64,000 bases of DNA from Limnohabitans_A sp048020265 (lineage in GTDB: Bacteria > Pseudomonadota > Gammaproteobacteria > Burkholderiales > Burkholderiaceae_C), in the NCBI RefSeq assembly GCF_048020265.1, contig NZ_CP171843.1, positions 2,294,001-2,358,000 of the forward strand, read 5' to 3'. Below, one piece after another: positions 8,076 through 16,078 of this stretch; position 1 is the stretch's first letter, and each line of letters starts with the position of its first letter. A program made the translations under genes and the position numbers. The notes under the pieces are model-generated. The model was not told where the DNA came from, searched no databases, and worked only from the letters and a program-made list of their open reading frames with translations.

Positions 8076-8933
8076 TTAAGTTGAGACCTCGGTCTCGTGC
8101 TTCCCGGCTAGCTGCCGGTAGTAGTTCACCTCAGCTTCAGCCGGTGGAATATACCCAATCGAGCTCAGCAGTCGGTGGTGGTTGAACCAAGCCACCCATT
8201 CCAGGGTTGCCAGTTCCAGTGCCTCCTTGGTTTTCCAGGGTGCACGGCGGTGTATCAATTCGGCCTTGTACAGCCCATTGATCGTCTCGGCCAGCGCGTT
8301 GTCGTAGCTGTCGCCACGGCTGCCCACCGATGGCTCTATCCCAGCTTGGGCCAGGCGTTCGGTGTAGAGAATGGAAACATATTGAGACCCCCTGTCCGAG
8401 TGATGTATCAATGCATCTGAGCGTTCAGGTTGTCTGTCGAACAAGGCTTGCTCCAGGGCATCCAACACAAAGTCAGTACGCATCGAACTGCTCACCCGCC
8501 AGCCCACGATGCGCCGTGCAAACACGTCGATCACAAAGGCCACGTATTGCCAGCCCTGCCAGGTGCTGACATAGGTGAAGTCCGACACCCACAGTTGGTT
8601 TGGACGCTCTGCTTTGAACTGGCGATTGACCCGGTCCAGCGGGCATGGCGCGGCTTTGTCCGAGACGGTGGTTTGCACGACCTTGCCCCGGCGAACGCCG
8701 TGCAATCCCATGCGCTTCATGAGCCGCTCGACCGTGCAGCGCGCCACCTTGGTTCCTTCACGATTCATCTGGTGCCAGACCTTGTCTGCGCCGTAGACCT
8801 GCATATTGGCCTGCCAGACGGCTTGGATTTGCGGGATCAGGGCTTCATCGCGTTTGGTCCGGGCGCAAAGCAGCTCGGGCTTGCGTTGGCGGGCAGCATG
8901 GCACCTGTAGCCAGAAGGGGCGATTTGCAGCAC
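8076..8933 (-). CDS. IS3-family transposase OrfB (DDE integrase domain)
   Basis: A 285-residue OrfB with the rve/DDE catalytic core: D118 in WVSDFTYV, D180 in HHSDRGSQY and E216 in NALAETINGLYK. It is preceded by the helical HTH_21-like region (YGADKVWHQMNREG). The frame is open upstream of the GTG at 8931-8933 through the orfA region, one step back from orfA. It is therefore probably made mainly as an OrfAB fusion by -1 frameshifting. A run of seven T on the coding strand (complement of 9023-9029) inside orfA is a plausible slip site. The product looks intact. Confidence 0.88.
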   Translation of the reverse strand: MLQIAPSGYRCHAARQRKPELLCARTKRDEALIPQIQAVWQANMQVYGADKVWHQMNREGTKVARCTVERLMKRMGLHGVRRGKVVQTTVSDKAAPCPLDRVNRQFKAERPNQLWVSDFTYVSTWQGWQYVAFVIDVFARRIVGWRVSSSMRTDFVLDALEQALFDRQPERSDALIHHSDRGSQYVSILYTERLAQAGIEPSVGSRGDSYDNALAETINGLYKAELIHRRAPWKTKEALELATLEWVAWFNHHRLLSSIGYIPPAEAEVNYYRQLAGKHETEVST

Positions 8934-8986
8934 GTTGCAAATCGGCTCGACCCCGTAGGCGTGACGGTTTTGATCAACAAAGTCCC

Positions 8987-9313
8987 TTAAGACTTGAGTC
9001 GGCGGTCGAGCTCCGCCTGGGCAAAAAAAGCGCTCGCCAGTTTGAGGATTTCGTTGGCTTTGCGCAGTTCCTTGACTTCGCGTTCGAGGTCTTTGATGCG
9101 GGCGCGCTCATCAGAGCTGACGCCATCGCGCATGCCTTCGTCAACCTCGTGCTGGCGAACCCAGTCGTTGAGGGTTTGCGGCACACACCCGATCTTGGGG
9201 GCAATGGACTCAATGGTGGCCCAAAGGGATGGGTACTCGCCACGGTGCTCGAGCACCATGCGGACAGCGCGTTCGCGCACTTCGGGTGAAAAACGGTTCG
9301 ATTTCTTGCTCAT
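8987..9313 (-). CDS. IS3-family transposase OrfA (helix-turn-helix)
   Basis: A 108-residue OrfA. An N-terminal helix-turn-helix (RFSPEVRERAVRMVLEH, then WVRQHEVDEG) binds the terminal repeats. A leucine-zipper-like coiled coil (KDLEREVKELRKANEILKL) follows, ending in the ASAFFAQAELDRRLK tail usual for IS3-group OrfA proteins. The start ATG at 9311-9313 lies about 25 bases inside the right terminal repeat. The stop at 8987-8989 falls within the overlapping orfB frame. Confidence 0.88.
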   Translation of the reverse strand: MSKKSNRFSPEVRERAVRMVLEHRGEYPSLWATIESIAPKIGCVPQTLNDWVRQHEVDEGMRDGVSSDERARIKDLEREVKELRKANEILKLASAFFAQAELDRRLKS

Positions 9314-9448
9314 GGCTCCATCTTCTCAAAGTGTGGAGCCTCCTCAAAACCCGGGGCGATTCACTACTGACTCAAAACGGTCGTGCCACCATCCTAAATG
9401 CCTCGCGAGTTGCAGTGTCGGGGATTTTCTTGTGGCACCATATTGATT

Positions 9449-10135
9449 ATGACCAGTCGACCTCGCGCACTCTCGAAATCGCCTACTCCTAGCCAGGTTC
9501 CGCCCTCACTCAACGAGGAAGCTTATCGCCTCATTGAGGAGATGATCGTGACTCTTGAACTCGCGCCGGGCAGCGTGGTGTCTGAGGCCATGCTCAGCGA
9601 ACGCATCGGCATTGGGCATACGCCGATCCGTGAAGCCTTGCAGCGTCTGGCGCGCGAACATCTTGTTCAGATCTTGCCCCGTCGCGGTGTGGTGGTCACC
9701 GCCATCGACGTGGGTCATCAACTCCAAATCCTAGAGACACGGCGCGAACTCGACCGCCTTATTGCTCGATCTGCAGCTACGCGTGCCACTCTGGCAGAGC
9801 GCGAGACCATGGCCGCCATTGCTCAGAACATGGAGACTGCTGTGAAGTCTGGCGACCTTGTAGCATTCCTGAAATGGGACAACGAAATGAACAGGCAGTC
9901 AGCACACAGCGCTCGGAACATTGTGGCTGCTGCGGCCGTGTCCGCTCTGCACTCGGCCTCACGGCGTTTCTGGTTCTACCATCACCATGATCAAGTCAAC
10001 GCGACACTGCGTCTGCACGTGGCCCTTGCACGTGCGATGGCCTCCGGCAAATCTGACAAGGCTGCCGAGGCAAGTGATCGGTTGATTGATGATCTTTTCG
10101 ATTTCGCCCACAGGACCCTGATTACCCGTACTTGA
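9449..10135 (+). CDS. GntR/FadR-type transcriptional regulator
   Basis: A 228-residue regulator with an N-terminal winged helix (EEAYRLIEEMIVTLELAPGS, then RIGIGHTPIREALQRL with the GntR P-[IV]-REAL signature). A C-terminal all-helical FCD effector domain carries histidine and acid residues of a metal/ligand site (WDNEMNRQSAH, LHVALARAM). I start it at the ATG 9449; the frame is open to 9398, but the upstream part is not FadR-like. Its stop overlaps the -35 element of the dioxygenase operon it precedes, so it is the likely local regulator of those genes. Its ligand is unknown. The DNA here is less GC-rich than the housekeeping flanks. Confidence 0.85.
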   Translation: MTSRPRALSKSPTPSQVPPSLNEEAYRLIEEMIVTLELAPGSVVSEAMLSERIGIGHTPIREALQRLAREHLVQILPRRGVVVTAIDVGHQLQILETRRELDRLIARSAATRATLAERETMAAIAQNMETAVKSGDLVAFLKWDNEMNRQSAHSARNIVAAAAVSALHSASRRFWFYHHHDQVNATLRLHVALARAMASGKSDKAAEASDRLIDDLFDFAHRTLITRT

Positions 10136-10180
10136 CAACTGGCATACCAGTCACATACCATAAACTCCTGTTTAAGGAGT
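10132..10180 (+). promoter_or_regulatory. promoter with internal palindrome upstream of the dioxygenase operon
   Basis: A perfect TTGACA at 10132-10137 is followed after 18 bases by TACCAT (10156-10161), a reasonable sigma-70 -35/-10 pair. Between them sits ACTGG-CATA-CCAGT (10138-10151), a palindrome placed where a repressor would block RNA polymerase. A strong ribosome binding site AAGGAG (10174-10179) follows, 7 bases before the GTG at 10187. The adjacent GntR protein is the obvious candidate to bind. Confidence 0.6.
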
Positions 10181-10186
10181 TTGCCA

Positions 10187-11002
10187 GTGCGCCTCACCCA
10201 TCTGCAGATCGAAACCTACCGCCGTGATGGATTTCTCACCCTTGATTGCCTTTTTTCCGCCCCTGAAGTAGCGGCCATGAGGACCGAGCTTGAGCGAATT
10301 CAAGAGATTGACACCGATCACTTGGTACGGGAAAAGGGAAGCAATATTGCCAAAACTATCTATCGGGTCCACGAGCAGGACGGCCCCACAGGTTCACCTG
10401 TATTTCATGCCGTCTCGCGTACTTCACGCATGCTCGAACCCGCACAGGATCTGCTTTCCGAGCAGGAGCTCTACATCCATCACACCAAATGCAATCTGAA
10501 GACTGCCATTGACGGTTCGGTGTGGGCGTGGCACCAGGACTACGGAACTTGGAAGCGAGATGGCATGCCTGAGGCACGTCCAACTACAGCGTTGGTCATG
10601 CTGGACGAGCCAACAGAAATGAACGGGTGCTTGTACTTCATTCCGGGCAGCCACAAAGAGGGCAATCTAGAGCCAGAATTCAACGACGCTACGGGCTACA
10701 AGTTTTATGTGACGCCGAAGGACAAGCTGCTAGAAATCATGGCTCGCAGCCCCGCACCGGTGGCGATCACTGGCAAGCCCGGCACCGTGGTGTTCTTTGA
10801 CTGCAATATCCTGCACGCCTCGGGACATAACTTGTCCCAGCACAATCGTTGGGCGATTTATGTGGTTTACAACCCGGTATCAAACCGGTGTAACGACGTT
10901 CCCAACCCACGTCCTGATTACGTACGGTCGACCAACACAAAACCACTCATCAAGGGAAGCGACCATATTTTCCCGCTTGCAAGCTCGACGCAGGAGGCCT
11001 GA
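10187..11002 (+). CDS. PhyH-family Fe(II)/2-oxoglutarate dioxygenase (first of pair)
   Basis: A 271-residue phytanoyl-CoA/ectoine hydroxylase-like enzyme. The facial-triad motif is WHQDYG (H116, D118) with the distal H210 (ILHASGHN); R221 (HNRWAIY) fits the 2-oxoglutarate-binding arginine. The stretch MNGCLYFIPGSHKEG is typical of PhyH proteins. I chose the GTG at 10187 because AAGGAG lies 7 bases upstream; the TTG at 10181 is too close. The last base of its stop is the first base of the next ATG (TGATG), so the two dioxygenases are translationally coupled. Substrate is unknown. Confidence 0.83.
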   Translation: MRLTHLQIETYRRDGFLTLDCLFSAPEVAAMRTELERIQEIDTDHLVREKGSNIAKTIYRVHEQDGPTGSPVFHAVSRTSRMLEPAQDLLSEQELYIHHTKCNLKTAIDGSVWAWHQDYGTWKRDGMPEARPTTALVMLDEPTEMNGCLYFIPGSHKEGNLEPEFNDATGYKFYVTPKDKLLEIMARSPAPVAITGKPGTVVFFDCNILHASGHNLSQHNRWAIYVVYNPVSNRCNDVPNPRPDYVRSTNTKPLIKGSDHIFPLASSTQEA

Positions 11003-11868
11003 TGAATACCAGTCATCAACGCATCCTTTCCCCTGAGCAGATCAGAGACTACCGCGATACGGGTTATCTCAATCTCCGTCAGGTACTTGATCCTAAATTG
11101 CTTGCGAGGCTGATCGCGACCACCGAGCGACTGTACGATGAGGGCCGATCACTCCAGCAAAAGTCAAAACATTACGACCTAGAACCTGCGCATACCGCCC
11201 TTGCGCCACGTATCAGGCGTATCTCCAGCCCGACCGAACTAGATTCAGTGTATGTTGAAGCCGCTTTCGATTCGATCCTGGGTGACATCGCCGCAGACCT
11301 GCTTGGTGGAGCAGTCAAGTTTTACCATTCGAAGATCAATTTCAAACTGCCCCATGGAGGTGCAGAGATTGGCTGGCATCAGGACTGGCCGGTTTTTCCT
11401 CACACCAACACCAATCTTGTCGCTCTGAGCGTACCTTTGAATGCGTCCCGCGCCATCAATGGCTGCCTTCAGACGATCCCCGGCAGCCACAAGTTGGGGC
11501 CGCGCAGTCATTGGGAAAACGGCATCTATAAACTCAATTGCAACCACACGATGACGCCGGAAGACTTTGAGAACGTAGTCGACAACGAGTTGGATGTGGG
11601 AGATGTAGTTGCACATCACGGCCTCGCAGTGCACGGCTCTAGTCAAAACCGCTCGGACACCTTGCGCACGACCTACATCATCCAGTACGCCGCTGCTGAC
11701 TCATTCGCCTATACCGCACCCGTTGTAGACAGCATCCATCGCAACCAGATGGTCAGGGGCGAGCCGGCTACTCATGCACGCGTGGAAACTGGAATCATTG
11801 AATTACCGCCGGATTTCTCGGCGGGATATTCAGGCATATACGCTTTGCAGACGGCCGGGAAGAACTAG
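11002..11868 (+). CDS. PhyH-family Fe(II)/2-oxoglutarate dioxygenase (second of pair)
   Basis: A 288-residue PhyH-family protein, divergent from its neighbour but with the same active-site layout. It shows WHQDWP (H126, D128), distal H211 (LAVHGSSQNRSD) and R222 (TLRTTY), with INGCLQTIPGSHKLG between them. It starts at the ATG overlapping the upstream TGA. Two different PhyH enzymes under one promoter suggest two hydroxylations in one degradation pathway, or a heteromer; the substrate is not evident. The 253 bases after it, up to the Gabija pair, hold no gene I can support. Confidence 0.83.
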   Translation: MNTSHQRILSPEQIRDYRDTGYLNLRQVLDPKLLARLIATTERLYDEGRSLQQKSKHYDLEPAHTALAPRIRRISSPTELDSVYVEAAFDSILGDIAADLLGGAVKFYHSKINFKLPHGGAEIGWHQDWPVFPHTNTNLVALSVPLNASRAINGCLQTIPGSHKLGPRSHWENGIYKLNCNHTMTPEDFENVVDNELDVGDVVAHHGLAVHGSSQNRSDTLRTTYIIQYAAADSFAYTAPVVDSIHRNQMVRGEPATHARVETGIIELPPDFSAGYSGIYALQTAGKN

Positions 11869-12121
11869 GGCTTTTAGATGAGTACATCGGTGGAGCCACT
11901 TCCAGCAATGATATGAAGAACCCGACCCATTCCGGCCATCAACTCTAGGTGCCATAGCGGCATCATTGCAGCGGTTGCTGTCAGTCGTTGCTGCGAGATC
12001 AACTGACGGTGACTACCACAAAGCCGCCGTTCCAGGCTGGCTTGAGCAGAATACCATTCGCGCTTCATTATGATGACCGCCACACCGTAAAACTTAGGCT
12101 TACGCCAATACGGGAGAAGAC

Positions 12122-13942
12122 ATGAAGGTTGTCCGGCTGACCATCTCGAACTTTCGGGGCATCAAGTCGGCGGAGCTCCTGTTCGACGGGCACACCCTGA
12201 TGGTGGGCTCCAACAATGTCGGCAAGAGTACGCTCTGCGAAGCCCTCGACCTGGTCTTGGGCCCCGACCGGCTCAACCGCTTCCCTCCGGTCGATGAGTT
12301 CGACTTCTACAACACTGAATACCTGGCCCCCGCCACCGAAGAAGGCGCGGAGCGGGCGCCGATTCCGCTTCGGATCGAGGCCGTCCTCATCGAACCCGGC
12401 GCCGAGATCGGAGCCAAGTGCGGCGGCAACATCGAGTTCTGGCATATGGCCGAGCAAAGGCTGCTCGGGCCGGGAGAAGCCGACGCCGCCAATCCGCCCG
12501 ATGCCGTACCCTGCCTTCGGATCGAGACCATCGGCCAATACAACCCCGAGGAAGATGAGTTCGAGGCCCGGACCTACTTCTCGCACAGCCCCGATGCCCC
12601 TCCTGGCGAGCTGACCAAGGTCCCCAAGGGGATCAAGAGGCTGTTTGGTTTCCTCTACCTGCGCGCGCTTCGGACCGGCTCGCGGGCGCTGAGCTTGGAG
12701 CGTGGGTCGCTTCTCGACATCATCCTGCGGACCAAGGGCGTGCGCACCAGCCTGTGGGAGAAGACCATCGAGCGCCTGCGCGGCCTCGACATCGAAGCCG
12801 ACGCGGTCGAGATCGCGCCGGTTCTGCGATCCGTGGAGAGGCGACTGGCCCGCTACATCGCATTGGAGTCGCCCGGCAACGCCACCAAGCTGCATGTCTC
12901 GGAGCTCACGCGTGAGCATCTGCGCAAGACGATGACGTTCTTCTTGGCGCTGTCGGCGGACCAAGGACACGTCCCATTCCCCCACGCCGGCACGGGCACC
13001 ATCAACACGCTGGTGCTCGCGCTGCTCTCCTTCATCGCCGACCTCAAGCCCGACACGGTCATCTTCGCCATGGAGGAGCCCGAGATCGCGGTGCCGCCGC
13101 ACACCCAGCGACGCATCGCCCAATACCTTCTGACCAAGACGACGCAGGCCTTCGTGACCTCCCATTCGCCATTCGTGATCGAGAAGTTCGAGCCATCCAA
13201 GACACTGCTGCTAGCTCGCAATGCCGGCGTGGTCACGGCGCGAAAGGTCTCCGACGCCACGGGCCTCAAAGACAACGACTACAAGCGCTTCTCTCGCTCC
13301 GGCCTGTCTGAATGCATGCTGGGACGTGCAGCCATCGTCGTCGAAGGCGTTACCGAGTTGCATGCGATGCCCGTAGTCGCGCGGCGAATGGAAGAGAGCA
13401 ATCCCAATTTGCAGCCGCTGGACATCGCGGGTGTGGCCTTCTTCGACGCTGATGGCGAGTCGAACATGCCCAAGTTCGGAAAGTTCTTTAAGACGCTGGG
13501 GTTACGCACCTTCGCCTTCTACGACCTTGACTACAAGAAGAAGCGCAAAGCCGAGCAGGCGCAGGCTCTGGCGGACAACTTCGAAATCAATGTCGAGCAC
13601 GCCTACAAGGGCTTCGAAGACCTCGTCGTTGCGGAAGTGCCCGTGGATCGTCTGTGGTCCTTCCTGTCCGGCCTAAAAGCCAATGATGAGAACGGCAACG
13701 TCGCCATCCCCGATGCGCGCCCGAACGACGACGCGGTCAAGGCCATCGCCAAAGAAGCCCTCGGCGGCAACAAGGGCGCCGGCTGGTCGGCGCGCCTGTT
13801 CGAAGAGTGCGAGCTCCACGAGCTGCCGACCACGGTGACGAAGTTTCTGTCGTCAGTGTTCGCACTGTTCCCACCTCCACCCCCGATCGACGACGGCGAT
13901 GGAGCACCACCCGAACCGGCCGCCGCTGCAGCCGCTCCATGA
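12122..13942 (+). CDS. gajA: Gabija-like OLD-family ATPase/TOPRIM nuclease (GajA)
   Basis: A 606-residue OLD-family protein. The N-terminal ABC-type ATPase has Walker A GSNNVGKS (29-36), Walker B IFAMEEPE (314-321) and a switch His in TSHSP (H348). The C-terminal TOPRIM domain has VVEGVTE (E409, E412) and the acidic motif FYDLD (D468, D470). The gene overlaps a UvrD-like helicase gene, the arrangement of class 2 OLD proteins and Gabija systems, in which GajA cuts phage DNA when nucleotides fall. The protein ends with a Pro/Asp/Ala-rich tail of about 30 residues. GGGAGAAG just before the ATG is a good ribosome binding site. The exact Gabija subtype is not settled by eye. Confidence 0.82.
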   Translation: MKVVRLTISNFRGIKSAELLFDGHTLMVGSNNVGKSTLCEALDLVLGPDRLNRFPPVDEFDFYNTEYLAPATEEGAERAPIPLRIEAVLIEPGAEIGAKCGGNIEFWHMAEQRLLGPGEADAANPPDAVPCLRIETIGQYNPEEDEFEARTYFSHSPDAPPGELTKVPKGIKRLFGFLYLRALRTGSRALSLERGSLLDIILRTKGVRTSLWEKTIERLRGLDIEADAVEIAPVLRSVERRLARYIALESPGNATKLHVSELTREHLRKTMTFFLALSADQGHVPFPHAGTGTINTLVLALLSFIADLKPDTVIFAMEEPEIAVPPHTQRRIAQYLLTKTTQAFVTSHSPFVIEKFEPSKTLLLARNAGVVTARKVSDATGLKDNDYKRFSRSGLSECMLGRAAIVVEGVTELHAMPVVARRMEESNPNLQPLDIAGVAFFDADGESNMPKFGKFFKTLGLRTFAFYDLDYKKKRKAEQAQALADNFEINVEHAYKGFEDLVVAEVPVDRLWSFLSGLKANDENGNVAIPDARPNDDAVKAIAKEALGGNKGAGWSARLFEECELHELPTTVTKFLSSVFALFPPPPPIDDGDGAPPEPAAAAAAP

Positions 13943-15699
13943 ACGAGCCTTGCAAGCTGCGCGAAAGCGTCATGGCTTGCGAGGGCCATGCCTTGGTCAT
14001 CGGCGGCCCCGGCAGCGGTAAGACGACGCTCGCGCTGCGCAAGGCGGTCAAGCGGATTCGCGACGGCATGCTTCCGGGTCAGTCGGCCTTGTTCCTGAGC
14101 TTCTCGCGGGCGGCAGTGGCGCGCATCTTGGATGCCGCCAAGCTCGAGTCCACCAAAGCCGAACAGGAGCTGCTCTCCATCCAGACGTTCCATTCGTTCT
14201 TCTGGGACATCCTCAAAGCCCACGCCTATCTGCTTGGGGCACCGCATAGGCTCTCGATCTTGCTGCCACACGACGAGAAAGCCCTGTCGGGCGGCCTCGG
14301 CGACGAAGACGAAGGCTGGGACGAGTGGCTCGTCGAGCGTGAGCGGCTGTTTCGCGAAGAGGGGCGGATCGCGTTTGATCTGTTCGCGCCCAATGCGACA
14401 GCTCTGTTGGCTCGCAGCTCGCATCTTTTGGCGTCGATCGCCCATCGGCATCCCATCGTCATCGTGGACGAGGCCCAGGACACCGGCCAGTACGCGTGGC
14501 AGTGCATCCAGATGCTCGCACCACACACGCAGGTGCTGTGCCTGGCAGACCTCGAGCAGCAAATCTTCGACTACCTGCCAGGCGTCGGCCCGGAGCGCGT
14601 GATCGCCATCCGGGAAGCGTTGAAGCCGCATGAGATCGACCTTGGGACGCAGAACCACCGCAGCCCGGACTCCGAACTCTTGGCGTTCGGCAATGACATC
14701 CTGACGGCCAAGCCACGCGGCGCGCCCTACAAGGGCGTATCCGCCCTTGCCTACCGCCCTGAGAAGCCACCGCCGAACTGGAATCATCTGCTGCGCCGAG
14801 CCCTCGGGGAGCTCTTGAATTCAATTCGGGCTCAGAGCGACAAGAAGGTGGAGACGATCGCGATACTGGTCACCAACAACCGCAGTGCGCTGAAGATGTC
14901 CAACGCCCTCAACGCGTTGGGGGCCAATGTCGGGAAGCCGGTTCGGCACAAGCTGCTGTTCGACGAGGCAGAAGCGCTGCTGTCAGCCCGTTTCGCGGCC
15001 TTTCTGCTGGAGCCCAAGGACCTCGCCCAACTGGAGGCCGATGTCGCCACCAGCATAGAAATGATCGCCGCCGCGAGGCGCGCGACGGGACAGGGCCGGA
15101 AGGAAGTCGCCAAACTCTTGGAGCAGGCCAACAAAATCAAGGGTGGCAAGGCCCTGAACATTAACATTGCCAACGCGCTGCGCGGCCTGATTTCAGGCTT
15201 GGCCGTCAACGATTTCAGCGGCGATCCCGCTGAGGACTGGCTCGCAGTCAAGCATCAGCTGAGGGCGGCCAATCAAGACGAGCTCACGCGGGTCGCTGCG
15301 CAGTTGGACTTCTTGGTGGCGTTCCGTCGAGGACATCGCATCTCGGTCGCCCTCTCTGATGAATGGCTTCGCGACGGTGCCTACACCAATGCCCGCGCCG
15401 CCCTTGACCTGGCTCTCGCACAGGAGCAAATCCTCGATGGCGTGGAGCCGCCGATGGGCTTGCAAGTCATGAATTTCCACAAGGCCAAGGGCAAGCAGTT
15501 CGACGGAGTCATCCTCGTCCGGGAAGCTCGTCGGACCGGCCCCGCCGTCGAATCATCTTTCGTTTGGCGCGGCGACACTGCCCCGTATCCCAAAAGCCGA
15601 CGTGTGCTTCGAGTCGGCATCACTCGAGCAAAAGTCCACACGCTCATCCTCGATCCGCTTTGGCCGCAATGCCCTCTGCTCCAGGGGCACAAGCTCTAA
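13939..15699 (+). CDS. gajB: Gabija-like UvrD/Rep-type helicase (GajB)
   Basis: A 586-residue superfamily 1 helicase-like ATPase. Motif I is GGPGSGKT (22-29), motif II IVDEAQD (175-181), a QNHRSPDSELL motif fits motif IV, NFHKAKGKQFDGV is the late motif V region, and RVGITRAK near the C terminus is motif VI. The frame is open upstream inside gajA, but the ATG at 13939 overlaps the gajA TGA (ATGA), the expected coupled start. In Gabija, GajB is thought to sense DNA ends or nucleotide depletion and activate GajA. At 586 residues it is somewhat longer than commonly described GajB proteins. Confidence 0.8.
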   Translation: MNEPCKLRESVMACEGHALVIGGPGSGKTTLALRKAVKRIRDGMLPGQSALFLSFSRAAVARILDAAKLESTKAEQELLSIQTFHSFFWDILKAHAYLLGAPHRLSILLPHDEKALSGGLGDEDEGWDEWLVERERLFREEGRIAFDLFAPNATALLARSSHLLASIAHRHPIVIVDEAQDTGQYAWQCIQMLAPHTQVLCLADLEQQIFDYLPGVGPERVIAIREALKPHEIDLGTQNHRSPDSELLAFGNDILTAKPRGAPYKGVSALAYRPEKPPPNWNHLLRRALGELLNSIRAQSDKKVETIAILVTNNRSALKMSNALNALGANVGKPVRHKLLFDEAEALLSARFAAFLLEPKDLAQLEADVATSIEMIAAARRATGQGRKEVAKLLEQANKIKGGKALNINIANALRGLISGLAVNDFSGDPAEDWLAVKHQLRAANQDELTRVAAQLDFLVAFRRGHRISVALSDEWLRDGAYTNARAALDLALAQEQILDGVEPPMGLQVMNFHKAKGKQFDGVILVREARRTGPAVESSFVWRGDTAPYPKSRRVLRVGITRAKVHTLILDPLWPQCPLLQGHKL

Positions 15700-15701
15700 G
15701 G

Positions 15702-15766
15702 AAAACTCCTCGTCAGTCGGACTGGCGCGTGGCCTTATGGCTGAGGACGATTGGTGAAGGAGTTTT
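15702..15766 (+). repeat. long hairpin just after gajB
   Basis: The arms AAAACTCCT (15702-15710) and AGGAGTTTT (15758-15766) are perfect complements starting 3 bases after the gajB stop. Inside them TCGTC pairs with GACGA and CAG with CTG, so the 65 bases can fold into a long interrupted stem. There is no T-tract directly after it, so it may be an RNA-stabilising 3' end or a DNA structure rather than a classical terminator. Confidence 0.5.
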
Positions 15767-16013
15767 GCACGAAGATCAAGGTCATTCCCTCTTGAGCCGA
15801 CCTGGCTGGCTACAGATTCCGACTGAGAGTTGTCGGCAGCGAGGGGAATCGCTTCGCACGAGGAAGGTCAATGACCGGTTCCGGCAGCCGCTGACATTCA
15901 CTTTAGAACGGCGAACTACCGTACCCAGCCTAAACACGACAGAGCACCTAACTCTTGAAAGGCGGACTCTCTTAGCCCAAAGCAGCCTCAACCGCCTTCA
16001 CCGCCCCCATCAA
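15767..16013. other. non-coding remainder between Gabija and the fad cluster
   Basis: No open frame here looks like a gene. It contains two loosely matching 18-base motifs, at about 15900-15917 (ACTTTAGAACGGCGAACT) and about 15951-15968 (ACTCTTGAAAGGCGGACT), in the same orientation. This may be the edge of the acquired island, but no attachment-site duplication or tRNA is visible. Confidence 0.35.
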
Positions 16014-16054
16014 AAAACGCAGCCACCTGGTCACCCAAGCGCTGCGTTTTATTT
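16014..16054. terminator. bidirectional rho-independent terminator
   Basis: The perfect 10-base inverted repeat AAAACGCAGC (16014-16023) / GCTGCGTTTT (16041-16050) has a 17-base loop. On the minus strand it ends in a run of six T, terminating the fadB/J-like operon. On the plus strand it ends in TTTTATTTT and could stop transcripts coming from gajB. Confidence 0.75.
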
Positions 16055-16078
16055 TGCAAGCCCTCTCGGGCCTGTCCG

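Larger units (their letters stand above)
8042..9363 (-). mobile_element. IS3-family insertion sequence, 1322 bp
   Basis: The element is bounded by imperfect terminal inverted repeats of about 26 bases: 8042-8067 and the complement of 9338-9363. Both begin TGAATCGCCCCGGGTTT and differ at about two later positions. It carries the two overlapping orfs typical of the IS3 family on the minus strand. The bases next to the ends (GGT at 8039-8041 and CTA at 9364-9366) are not a target-site duplication, so one side was probably lost in a later rearrangement. The left flank is mod; the right flank is unrelated DNA leading to a GntR gene. Confidence 0.9.

Noticed and set aside
8039..9366. Target-site duplication of the IS3 element
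   Set aside because: The three bases on either side (GGT and CTA) differ, and shifting the ends by a base or two does not create a match.
11874..12083. 69-residue minus-strand open frame between the PhyH pair and gajA
   Set aside because: No recognised motif, no clear ribosome binding site and no family resemblance; treated as non-coding.
12068..13165. 365-residue minus-strand open frame opposite gajA
   Set aside because: The sense frame has complete ATPase and TOPRIM motifs; the antisense frame is a GC-rich shadow.
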